From positions 1-32,882 of the forward strand of contig JADHML010000011.1 in the NCBI GenBank assembly GCA_016780065.1: a stretch of 32,882 nt of DNA, written 5' to 3'. The position numbers were made by a program, and so were the translations under genes. This document shows, piece by piece, positions 25,274 through 32,357 of this stretch. This DNA comes from Flavobacteriaceae bacterium (GTDB taxonomy: Bacteria > Bacteroidota > Bacteroidia > Flavobacteriales > Flavobacteriaceae). Position 1 is the first letter of the stretch. Each line of letters begins with the position of its first letter. The notes under the pieces are model-generated. The model was not told where the DNA came from and searched no databases. It saw only the letters and a program-made list of their open reading frames with translations.

Positions 25274-25511
25274 GCATTTGAGCTTGTTTATTGAGGAAAA
25301 TGATGTGGACTACGTCCATGAGGCCGCAGAAACACTTGAGGCCTTGACTGAAGCACCAGGCATTAAAGATGAAGAATTGGACGTGATCGGTGAGCTCATT
25401 TCAAATATGTACGGAGCTATCGAAGTCCAATCGATGATCGTTAGCGGTACAGATCGCAAGCAAGCACTAAAAGATTTTATGAATCGAGTGCTTGGCTCAA
25501 TTGATAAATAA
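25254..25511 (+). CDS. DUF6952 family small protein
   Basis: An 85-residue acidic, helical protein with no cysteine and no signal peptide. The wording LPLIKHLSLFIEENDVDYVHEAAETLEAL and EELDVIGELISNMYGAIEVQ is what I recall for the Bacteroidota DUF6952 family. The ATG at 25254 overlaps the thioredoxin gene by 20 bp, and a terminator follows 22 bp after the stop. Constant company with peroxiredoxin and thioredoxin suggests a role in that peroxide-reduction unit, perhaps as an adaptor, but no function is known to me. Confidence 0.82.
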   Translation: MRLPLIKHLSLFIEENDVDYVHEAAETLEALTEAPGIKDEELDVIGELISNMYGAIEVQSMIVSGTDRKQALKDFMNRVLGSIDK

Positions 25512-25533
25512 ATTTAATACAACCTATAAAAAC

Positions 25534-25556
25534 ACCCGCTTTTTGCGGGTTTTTTT
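25534..25556 (+). terminator. Rho-independent terminator after the peroxiredoxin operon
   Basis: A perfect 6-bp stem ACCCGC/GCGGGT (25534-25539 and 25545-25550) with a five-T loop, followed by a run of T. It separates the peroxiredoxin unit from ftsK. Confidence 0.88.
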
Positions 25557-25585
25557 ATTCTTTTTTTCTCTGGTCTAATTATTGT

Positions 25586-25593
25586 TATTTTTG
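25586..25593 (+). promoter_or_regulatory. Candidate -7 promoter element for ftsK
   Basis: TATTTTTG matches TAnnTTTG exactly but ends only 6 nt before the ftsK ATG at 25600, which would mean a leaderless or nearly leaderless message. No good -33 TTTG is seen, so this is tentative. Confidence 0.33.
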
Positions 25594-25599
25594 TGATGA

Positions 25600-27891
25600 A
25601 TGACAAACACTTCTAACACATCTAAGACTGCGTCTGCAAGACAAAAACAAATTTTGTTGGGCGGTTTGATTATTCTGATTTCTTTTCTAATCATGGCTTC
25701 CATGATTTCTTACTTTGCCACTTGGCAGAATGACCAAAGTCAGTTAGATGCCTTTTTTGACCGATCAGTTGTCAATGAGAACATGGTCAACAAATTTGGA
25801 TCTTTAATCGCTCATTTTTTAGTTTATCAATTTTTGGGGATTGGTGCATTCATACTAGTTACAATGTTATTGATTACAGGCACCAGACTCTTTGTAGGTG
25901 CCTCTACCACAAAATCATGGATTCAATGGAGCTGGGCAATGGGTATTGGATTGTGGTTGTCGTTGTTTATGGGTTTTTTGTTGCCAGATCAACCCCTACT
26001 CGGAGGAATGGTCGGCTATGAAATTACTCGTTTCTTAATGACTTACATTGGTGTTTTAGGGGTTGCAGGACTTTTGGTTTTTGGATTGATTGTATTCTTG
26101 GTGATAAAATTAAAAGTAACCCCTGAACGCATTTACAAAAGTTTTAAAAATCAAGAAGTTAATCAAACAGAATCCAGAGTTGCAGAAGATTTAGAGGAAG
26201 AAGAGCAACAGCAAAAAGTCGAAGTTCCATTAGACTTGGAAGCTGAACAACCCACAAAAAAGGAGAGTATTGGAAGTGAAAGGTCGGCCAAAGAAACAGA
26301 TGACATCAAACTGACCATTGACAAATCAACGGATGACGAACCCGAAGTCAAATTGGCCAAAAGACTGGTCGAAGACTATGGTGAATTTGATCCAACACTG
26401 GAGCTGAAAAAATATAGATTTCCCACTTTAGACCTGTTAAAATCATACAATCAGGAAGGAATCACAATCAACGAATCTGAACTTGAAGAAAATAAAGAGC
26501 GTATTGTTGACACTTTAAAGAACTACAAGATCGGAATTGCTGAAATCAAAGCAACTATCGGCCCCACAGTGACTCTTTATGAAATCATCCCAGCTGCCGG
26601 AGTTCGTATTTCCAAAATCAAAAACTTAGAGGATGATATCGCCTTATCACTTTCCGCGCTAGGCATTCGCATCATCGCCCCTATCCCTGGAAAAGGCACT
26701 ATAGGCATCGAAGTTCCAAACAAGAAACCCACCATTGTTTCTTTTCGTTCTGTTGTTGGTTCCAAAGCGTTTCAAGAAGCCGAAATGGAACTGCCATTGG
26801 CACTTGGAAAAACCATTAGCAATGAAACATATATTGTTGATTTGGCTAAAATGCCACACCTATTAATGGCAGGAGCCACTGGGCAAGGGAAATCAGTGGG
26901 GTTAAACACCATTTTAAGTTCCCTATTATACAAAAAACACCCATCGGAAATCAAGTTTGTTCTTGTTGATCCTAAGAAAGTGGAATTGACTTTGTTTAAT
27001 AAAATCGAAAGACACTACTTGGCTCGATTGCCCGATGTAGAGGATGCCATTATCACTGACAACCGACAAACCATAAACACCTTAAATTCTTTGTGCGTGG
27101 AAATGGACAATCGTTACACCATGCTTAAAAACGCAATGTGTCGGAACATCAAAGAATACAATGAACGTTTTAAGCAGCGAAAACTCAACCCTAATGATGG
27201 ACATGCATTTTTGCCTTATTTAGTCTTGATTATCGATGAGTTTGCCGATTTGATTATGACCGCCGGCAAAGAAGTAGAAACCCCAATCGCACGTCTTGCT
27301 CAACTTGCTAGAGCTGTGGGCATACACCTAATCATTGCTACACAAAGACCGTCAGTAAATGTGATTACAGGTATCATAAAAGCCAACTTTCCTGCTCGAA
27401 TAGCTTTTCGTGTTACTTCTCGGGTAGATTCCCGCACCATATTAGACAGCGGAGGTGCCGATCAACTTATAGGAAGGGGAGATATGTTGTTTACACAAGG
27501 AAATGAATTGATTCGTTTACAATGTGCGTTCGTGGATACGCCTGAGGTAGAAAAAGTAACAGAATACATAGGTTCGCAACGCGCATACCCCAGTGCACAT
27601 ATGCTACCTGAATATGTTGGAGATGAATCTACCTCAACACTGGACAATAACATTGAAGACAGAGACCCCTTGTTTAGAGAAGCAGCTGAAGTTGTTGTTA
27701 ATGCCCAACAAGGATCTGCATCCTTATTGCAACGTAAACTTAAACTTGGCTACAACCGTGCTGGCAGAATCGTCGATCAGCTTGAGGCAGCCGGCATTGT
27801 AGGCCCCTTTGAGGGGAGTAAGGCCAGGGAAGTCCTTTTTAGAGATGTTATCGCATTGCATGAATTTTTAGAAAAAGAAAATGAAAAATAA
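25600..27891 (+). CDS. ftsK: FtsK/SpoIIIE family DNA translocase
   Basis: Septal motor that pumps chromosome ends into daughter cells and activates XerCD at dif. The 763 residues comprise four transmembrane helices (about 18-170), an acidic linker (about 185-255), the alpha domain, the RecA-like beta motor with Walker A GATGQGKS at 425-432 and Walker B LVLIIDE ending at 547, and the winged-helix gamma domain near 690-755 (DPLFREAAEVVVNAQQGSASLLQRKLKLGYNRAGRIVDQLEAAGIVG) that reads KOPS-type sequences. The short linker, compared with the very long one in Escherichia coli, is usual in Bacteroidota. Its stop overlaps lolA by 11 bp, so it leads a ftsK-lolA-lptF/G-ribBA transcript. Confidence 0.96.
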   Translation: MTNTSNTSKTASARQKQILLGGLIILISFLIMASMISYFATWQNDQSQLDAFFDRSVVNENMVNKFGSLIAHFLVYQFLGIGAFILVTMLLITGTRLFVGASTTKSWIQWSWAMGIGLWLSLFMGFLLPDQPLLGGMVGYEITRFLMTYIGVLGVAGLLVFGLIVFLVIKLKVTPERIYKSFKNQEVNQTESRVAEDLEEEEQQQKVEVPLDLEAEQPTKKESIGSERSAKETDDIKLTIDKSTDDEPEVKLAKRLVEDYGEFDPTLELKKYRFPTLDLLKSYNQEGITINESELEENKERIVDTLKNYKIGIAEIKATIGPTVTLYEIIPAAGVRISKIKNLEDDIALSLSALGIRIIAPIPGKGTIGIEVPNKKPTIVSFRSVVGSKAFQEAEMELPLALGKTISNETYIVDLAKMPHLLMAGATGQGKSVGLNTILSSLLYKKHPSEIKFVLVDPKKVELTLFNKIERHYLARLPDVEDAIITDNRQTINTLNSLCVEMDNRYTMLKNAMCRNIKEYNERFKQRKLNPNDGHAFLPYLVLIIDEFADLIMTAGKEVETPIARLAQLARAVGIHLIIATQRPSVNVITGIIKANFPARIAFRVTSRVDSRTILDSGGADQLIGRGDMLFTQGNELIRLQCAFVDTPEVEKVTEYIGSQRAYPSAHMLPEYVGDESTSTLDNNIEDRDPLFREAAEVVVNAQQGSASLLQRKLKLGYNRAGRIVDQLEAAGIVGPFEGSKAREVLFRDVIALHEFLEKENEK

Positions 27892-28519
27892 AATTCTAAC
27901 ATGGTTTTTTGGAATCGCAGTTTTTAGTGTGTATGCTCAAAACGACACACAAGCTAAAAACCTTCTTGACGAAGTAAAAATCCAATACAATTCCTACACT
28001 TCCATAGATTTAACTTTCGAATACAAATTGAACAACCGAAAAGAAGGGATCGATCAACGCACTGAAGGTACCTTAATAGCGTCTGGAGATCAATATCAAC
28101 TAAAAGTGATGGGTGTAAATCAAATTTATGATGGTGAGATGCTCTACACCATTATTGGCGAAAACCAAGAGGTCATGGTACAAGAAGGTGCTGATGAAGA
28201 GGGTTCCGTCAGCCCAAAACAACTTTTTGATTTTTATACGACTGGATACCGATTTCAGTGGGACATTCTACAAAACACAGCGGGCAGAAAGATTAGATAT
28301 GTCAAATTGATTCCAACGGACCCTAAAAGTCAAGTTAAATACCTACTTGCTGGGATTGATATTAACAAAAAACAGCTTTACCGATTGATTGAAGCAGGCA
28401 TCAATGGAACCGAGACTACCATTACAATTAAGAAGTTTTTAGTCAATCAGGCCCTTCCCCAAAACTCTTTTGTATTTGATGAAAAGGCTTATTCAGACTA
28501 TTACATAGATCGTTTCTGA
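27881..28519 (+). CDS. lolA: Outer-membrane lipoprotein carrier LolA family protein
   Basis: Periplasmic carrier that shuttles lipoproteins from the inner membrane to the outer membrane. 212 residues with a signal peptide (MKNKILTWFFGIAVFSVYAQ) and the LolA fold pattern: NLLDEVKIQYNSYTSIDLTFEYKLNN, a QLKVMGVNQIYDGEMLYTI strand pair, and a C-terminal AYSDYYIDRF. It starts 11 bp inside ftsK and ends 1 bp before the permease gene. Pairing of ftsK and lolA is widespread in bacteria. No LolB partner is in the window, as expected for Bacteroidota. Confidence 0.92.
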   Translation: MKNKILTWFFGIAVFSVYAQNDTQAKNLLDEVKIQYNSYTSIDLTFEYKLNNRKEGIDQRTEGTLIASGDQYQLKVMGVNQIYDGEMLYTIIGENQEVMVQEGADEEGSVSPKQLFDFYTTGYRFQWDILQNTAGRKIRYVKLIPTDPKSQVKYLLAGIDINKKQLYRLIEAGINGTETTITIKKFLVNQALPQNSFVFDEKAYSDYYIDRF

Positions 28520-28520
28520 G

Positions 28521-29987
28521 ATGATACCCATTATTGATCGCTATATAGGTGCAAGATTTCTTAAAAACTTCCTTAGTTTTTTTCTCATCTTGATGTTGAT
28601 TTTTATCATACAAACCATTTGGATTTTTATTGATGAATTTGCGGGTAAAGGGTTGGATATAGGTGTCATTTTAAAATTTTTGCTTTATTACTCGCCTAAA
28701 CTTATCCCACTAGTTCTTCCTTTGACCGTATTGCTAGCTTCTATTATGACTTTTGGAAGTTTGGCCGAACATTATGAATTTGCGGCGCTTAAATCCGCAG
28801 GAATTTCATTAAAACGTGCAATGCGCAGTGTGTTTATAATTTGTATTATACTCAGTGGGTTAACATTTTATATGACCAATACAGTGATCCCTCTAGCAGA
28901 GTTTAAAACTTACAACCTACGAAAGAACCTTGCCAAGATGAAACCTGCATTGGCCATTTCTGAGGGTATGTTTAATGACATGGGGGCTAGCACTATAAAA
29001 GTTAGCGATAAGTATGGTCCCGACGATAGACTTTTAGATGATGTGATTATTCATGAAAAATCAAAGAGTGAAAAAAATAATATTGTCATTAAAGCCGATA
29101 GCGGTGAGTTAAAAGATGCTGAAATCACAGATGGCTTGCAATTGGTTTTGTACAATGGGAACCGTTACGAAGAGATTGTCAACAGAAAAAAACGAAATAA
29201 ACAAAACAAACATCCTCATGCGCGTGTGGCTTTTGAAAAATACACGATGAACATTGACCTTAGTGATTTTAACAATGTTGATTTAAACGAAACTAAGTAC
29301 AACAACACCTTCAAAATGCAAACGGTTTCTGAGCTTCGTTATAGTATTGACTCTTTAGAACAACAATACACTGATCAGGTTGAGGGATTTGTCAGAACCA
29401 CTTATATTCGGACAGGTGCTAAAAACATCATTCCCAAACAAGATTCTCTATATGTGTATACTGGACTAAAACCTTTTGTAAATTCATTTAGCACAAACAA
29501 CAGAAAATCTATTTTTAACCAGGCAAAATCATCCTTAAAAACTTTAAAAAGCAATTTAGATCAGCAGAAAAAGACTTTCTTTTTCAGAGAGAAAGTAATA
29601 AACCTACATGCCATTTACTTGTATGATAAGTATATAATTGGATTTTCTGCATTGTTAATGTTTTTTGTAGGAGCGCCTTTGGGTGCTATTATCAGAAAAG
29701 GAGGTTTTGGACTTCCTGTTGTTTTAGCGCTCATCATCTTCTTAACATATCATTTTGCGGGAACTTTTTTTAAAAATAGCGCAGAAGACGGAAGCATTAG
29801 CAATTTTATGGGAACATCTGTTACCTCTATCGTATTGCTGATCTTTTCGATAAGTTTGGTTCGAAGAGCAAGTGCCGACAAAAGTGTTTTTAACCCAAGC
29901 AACACCCTACATAGATTCCAAGAATTTCTTTTGGTGGGCACAAAAGGACTTACAAGATTTGGGAAACGTATATTTGCAAAAAAATAG
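28521..29987 (+). CDS. LptF/LptG family permease (LPS export)
   Basis: 488 residues with the LptF/LptG architecture: three N-terminal transmembrane helices (about 12-35, 50-80, 98-122), a large periplasmic beta-jellyroll domain (about 125-350), and three C-terminal helices. The opening IIDRYIGARFLKNFLSFFLILM and LPLTVLLASIMTFGSLAEHYEFAALKSAGISLKRAM (coupling region contacting the LptB ATPase) are standard. It passes lipopolysaccharide to the Lpt bridge. The ATG at 28521 follows the lolA stop by one base. The F/G distinction cannot be made from sequence reading alone; Bacteroidota usually carry two such genes. Confidence 0.93.
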   Translation: MIPIIDRYIGARFLKNFLSFFLILMLIFIIQTIWIFIDEFAGKGLDIGVILKFLLYYSPKLIPLVLPLTVLLASIMTFGSLAEHYEFAALKSAGISLKRAMRSVFIICIILSGLTFYMTNTVIPLAEFKTYNLRKNLAKMKPALAISEGMFNDMGASTIKVSDKYGPDDRLLDDVIIHEKSKSEKNNIVIKADSGELKDAEITDGLQLVLYNGNRYEEIVNRKKRNKQNKHPHARVAFEKYTMNIDLSDFNNVDLNETKYNNTFKMQTVSELRYSIDSLEQQYTDQVEGFVRTTYIRTGAKNIIPKQDSLYVYTGLKPFVNSFSTNNRKSIFNQAKSSLKTLKSNLDQQKKTFFFREKVINLHAIYLYDKYIIGFSALLMFFVGAPLGAIIRKGGFGLPVVLALIIFLTYHFAGTFFKNSAEDGSISNFMGTSVTSIVLLIFSISLVRRASADKSVFNPSNTLHRFQEFLLVGTKGLTRFGKRIFAKK

Positions 29988-29990
29988 ATT

Positions 29991-31118
29991 ATGTCATCCT
30001 CAAAACAGATCGTTTTTGATTCCATCGAAGATGCTATTTCTGAAATAAAAAAAGGAAAAATAATCATTGTCGTTGATGATGAAAACCGAGAAAATGAAGG
30101 TGATTTTATAGCAGCTGCTGAATGTGCAACCCCTGAAATTATCAATTTTATGGCACAACATGGACGTGGTCTGATTTGTACACCTCTGGCAGAGTCTTAT
30201 TGTAACAGACTAGATCTGTACCCGATGGTTCAAAACAACACAGACCCTATGGGAACTGCCTTTACAGTCTCTGTCGATCTAAATGGAAATGGCGTGACTT
30301 CTGGAATATCGGCAGCTGATCGAACCAAAACCGTACATGCACTTGTTGATGAAAAATCAAAATCAACAGATTTTATTCGACCTGGACATGTGTTTCCATT
30401 GACAGCCAAAGAAGGGGGTGTATTGCGAAGAACTGGGCACACCGAAGCTGCCATAGATTTTGCGCGTCTTGCGGGATTTAAACCTGCTGGTGTCATTGTA
30501 GAAATTATGAATGAAGATGGCACCATGGCTAGATTACCCGAACTCAGAAGGGTTGCAGACAAATACAACCTTAAACTAGTATCCATTGAAGATCTTGTGG
30601 CCTACAGAATGAAACATGATAGCCTGATTGAGCAAGTTGAGGATTTTCCTTTTGAAACCCGATTTGGAACTTTTAGACTACGTGCATTTCAACAAAACAC
30701 CAACAAACAAATTCATATGACACTCACCTTAGGTGAGTGGGATACAGAAGAACAAGTCTTGACTCGAATCCAATCTATAAATACTCCACAAGATTTGTTA
30801 AAAAATCTGATTCATGGGCACAATCATTCTTTAGATAGTGTGTTCAAAAAAATCACAAATCATGGAAGTGGAGCGGTGTTGTTTCTCAATCCACCAGATG
30901 ACAATGTTCAATTGATTAAACAACTGGGCGGTATGAGAATAGATCAAAAGGAGTCTGGTTTGACTGGGCACATGGACGAAAAAGATTTTGGTATCGGAGC
31001 CCAGATATTGCATCAACTCAACATCCGCAAATTGTCTTTATTGACCAACAGTAAGCACACCAAGCGTGTTGGAATTGGAGGTTACGGAATAGAAATTGTT
31101 GATTGGATAAGGTATTAA
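29991..31118 (+). CDS. ribBA: 3,4-dihydroxy-2-butanone-4-phosphate synthase with degenerate GTP cyclohydrolase II domain
   Basis: Residues 1-207 form an intact RibB domain that makes 3,4-dihydroxy-2-butanone 4-phosphate from ribulose 5-phosphate for riboflavin; DDENRENEGDF (29-39), GHTEAAIDFARLAG (149-162) and the metal and substrate motifs are present. Residues 212-375 retain the outline of RibA (FGTFRLRAF, a late KDFGIGAQILHQLNIRKLSLLTNS, RVGIGGYGIEIVDW) but lack the zinc motif (normally GDxFxSxRCxC) and have no cysteine at all after residue 71. GTP cyclohydrolase II activity is therefore probably lost, and another gene must supply it. The start lies 3 bp after the permease gene. The 3' end overlaps the TauE/SafE gene by 4 bp. 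Confidence 0.93.
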   Translation: MSSSKQIVFDSIEDAISEIKKGKIIIVVDDENRENEGDFIAAAECATPEIINFMAQHGRGLICTPLAESYCNRLDLYPMVQNNTDPMGTAFTVSVDLNGNGVTSGISAADRTKTVHALVDEKSKSTDFIRPGHVFPLTAKEGGVLRRTGHTEAAIDFARLAGFKPAGVIVEIMNEDGTMARLPELRRVADKYNLKLVSIEDLVAYRMKHDSLIEQVEDFPFETRFGTFRLRAFQQNTNKQIHMTLTLGEWDTEEQVLTRIQSINTPQDLLKNLIHGHNHSLDSVFKKITNHGSGAVLFLNPPDDNVQLIKQLGGMRIDQKESGLTGHMDEKDFGIGAQILHQLNIRKLSLLTNSKHTKRVGIGGYGIEIVDWIRY

Positions 31119-31864
31119 AAAAACCAAAGTTTTATGGACATGGCGATGACCATAAGCACCATAAAGATTTTAATGATTCCCTCCCCTTTTTTTACTGAAT
31201 AACGTGAGGCCGTCCAAGCACCCAAAGAGGTTCCGCCAGCCAAGCAAAAACCATACAACCAATGAACATTTCCGCTTAAAGCAAACGTTGCTAATGCCCC
31301 AGTAGTGTAAATAAAAACCACCGCAACCTTGGTAGCATTGACACGAACCAGATTCATACGATTGAAAAAATTCAGGAAAAGCATGATGATAAATCCAATG
31401 CCTGCATTGATAAAACCACCATATATTCCAATAAAAAAGAAAGCCAATATAGAAATCCACAAATACTTACCGTGGAGCCTCTCTACGACTTGGTGTGTAG
31501 AAAATTTGGGTTTAAACACCATTGTCATTACTACAACAATCATTACGACCGCTAAAATTCTATTAAACAAGTCTCCACGGATGTCAATGGCAATCTTTGC
31601 GCCAATAAGTGCTCCAAATAAAGCTGCTATTCCAAGATAAAGACTAAAGGGATGAGTAGAAACCTGTTTGCTTTTGTACCCCATAGTGGCCGATAGTGAA
31701 GAAATAACAATCCCTATTCGGTTGGTTCCGTTGGCTACCGCTGGAGGTAAGCCCAAAAAAATCATAAGGGGTAAAGTCAGTAGTGACCCACCCCCTGCCA
31801 TGGTATTTATAAATCCTGCAAAAACACCAGCCAAAAACAAAAGCCCTATTTCATGTAGTTCCAT
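31115..31864 (-). CDS. TauE/SafE (TSUP) family membrane transporter
   Basis: 249 residues with about seven to eight hydrophobic segments. The N-terminal FLAGVFAGFINTMAGGGSLLTLPLMIFLGLPPAVANGTNRIGI is the family signature repeat, and the second half begins FIGIYGGFINAGIGFIIMLFLNF, the internal duplicate. The family exports sulfite, sulfoacetate or related organic anions; the substrate here is not known. The ATG at 31862-31864 is natural. It converges on ribBA with a 4-bp overlap and is divergent from the tRNA-Ser gene. Confidence 0.9.
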   Translation of the reverse strand: MELHEIGLLFLAGVFAGFINTMAGGGSLLTLPLMIFLGLPPAVANGTNRIGIVISSLSATMGYKSKQVSTHPFSLYLGIAALFGALIGAKIAIDIRGDLFNRILAVVMIVVVMTMVFKPKFSTHQVVERLHGKYLWISILAFFFIGIYGGFINAGIGFIIMLFLNFFNRMNLVRVNATKVAVVFIYTTGALATFALSGNVHWLYGFCLAGGTSLGAWTASRYSVKKGEGIIKIFMVLMVIAMSIKLWFF

Positions 31865-31880
31865 GACAAGTAATAAAGAT

Positions 31881-31888
31881 CAAAAATA
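31881..31888 (-). promoter_or_regulatory. Candidate -7 element for the TauE/SafE gene
   Basis: On the minus strand this reads TATTTTTG, a full TAnnTTTG match 16 nt before the ATG. No -33 TTTG is seen at proper spacing. Confidence 0.3.
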
Positions 31889-31915
31889 ATCAAATGATAT
31901 GTGTGCGGTATGGCT

Positions 31916-31945
31916 TTTGTAAGAAAAAAAAGCGCCCTATATTTG
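31916..31945 (+). promoter_or_regulatory. Promoter of the tRNA-Ser gene
   Basis: TTTG at 31916-31919, an 18-nt spacer, and TATATTTG at 31938-31945: a complete match to the Bacteroidota sigma factor consensus. The tRNA begins 8 nt after the -7 box, the expected position. Confidence 0.75.
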
Positions 31946-31953
31946 CGCCCCAA

Positions 31954-32038
31954 GGAGAAATGGCAGAGTGGTCGAATGCGGCGGTCTTGAAAACCGTTGA
32001 GGGTCACACCTCCGGGGGTTCGAATCCCTCTTTCTCCG
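31954..32038 (+). tRNA. tRNA-Ser (anticodon UGA)
   Basis: An 85-nt class II tRNA. The acceptor stem GGAGAAA (31954-31960) pairs with TTTCTCC (32031-32037), with G32038 as discriminator. The anticodon stem is 31981-31985 with 31993-31997, giving loop CTTGAAA and anticodon TGA at 31988-31990. A long variable arm, as in serine tRNAs, precedes the T arm with GGTTCGAATCCC. CCA is not encoded. It has a strong promoter and a terminator directly behind it. Confidence 0.96.
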
Positions 32039-32080
32039 CTAAACAAACCCGAAGCTATAGTTTCGGGTTTTGTGTTTTTA
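32023..32080 (+). repeat. Direct repeat copy 1: tRNA-Ser 3' end plus terminator
   Basis: The last 16 nt of the tRNA gene and the following terminator recur at 32192-32249, 56 of 58 bases identical (differences at 32040/32209 and 32072/32241), 169 bp apart. Confidence 0.9.
32045..32070 (+). terminator. Terminator of tRNA-Ser
   Basis: A 9-bp perfect stem AAACCCGAA/TTCGGGTTT (32045-32053 and 32062-32070) with an 8-nt loop, followed by a T-rich stretch interrupted by G. Confidence 0.8.
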
Positions 32081-32191
32081 TAAGCGTTGAAAACTTGTTT
32101 TCAGGAGCGAATAAAAATACAAAAACCAACATGTGCATACATGTTGAGGGTCCAAGTATTTGCCAAGGATTCCCGTTGTGGATCACAAAGT

Positions 32192-32249
32192 AATCCCTCT
32201 TTCTCCGCAAAACAAACCCGAAGCTATAGTTTCGGGTTTTCTGTTTTTA
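32192..32249 (+). repeat. Direct repeat copy 2: displaced tRNA-Ser 3' end plus terminator
   Basis: Second copy of the 58-bp repeat. It keeps the 3' acceptor strand TTTCTCCG and the whole hairpin (stem arms 32214-32222 and 32231-32239), but the bases before it do not form a tRNA. This layout is what a tRNA-targeted integration leaves behind, or a small duplication. Confidence 0.9.
32214..32239 (+). terminator. Duplicate terminator hairpin
   Basis: Same 9-bp stem as at 32045-32070, followed by TCTGTTTTT. It would act as a second stop for any readthrough from the tRNA. Confidence 0.65.
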
Positions 32250-32295
32250 CAGCATCCAAAAGAGAACAAATTGATAAGAGAGAAAAGTAGACAAA

Positions 32296-32303
32296 TAGTT
32301 TTG
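32296..32303 (+). promoter_or_regulatory. Candidate -7 element for the S8 protease gene
   Basis: TAGTTTTG matches TAnnTTTG exactly, 54 nt before the ATG. A weak ATTG lies 22 nt upstream in place of the -33 TTTG. Confidence 0.37.
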
Positions 32304-32357
32304 ATGGTATCTTATTAAAATTGCGTAAAATTGCATGGTAACTTAAATACCCCCAAT

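Larger units (their letters stand above)
32039..32357. other. 319-bp intergenic region between tRNA-Ser and the S8 protease gene
   Basis: No convincing gene. It holds the tRNA terminator, a 111-bp unique stretch containing the inverted repeat AACATGT-GCAT-ACATGTT (32128-32145), the second copy of the tRNA 3' end with its own terminator, and a promoter motif for the protease. Open frames here are antisense to or read through the tRNA and repeats and lack coding character. Confidence 0.7.

Noticed and set aside
29750-30145. 131-codon minus-strand open frame across the end of the LptF/G-type permease and the start of ribBA
   Set aside because: Serine-rich shadow of two real genes; no family features and no start signals.
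32143-32209. Second, degenerate tRNA-Ser gene downstream of the first
   Set aside because: Only the variable-arm GTTGAGGGTC and the 3' acceptor strand match; no D arm, anticodon arm or T arm can be formed, so I treat it as a duplicated end, not a tRNA.
31894-32290. Open frames of 99 and 67 codons over the tRNA and the repeats
   Set aside because: They read through the tRNA gene and terminators; apparent similarity between them is due to the 58-bp repeat.
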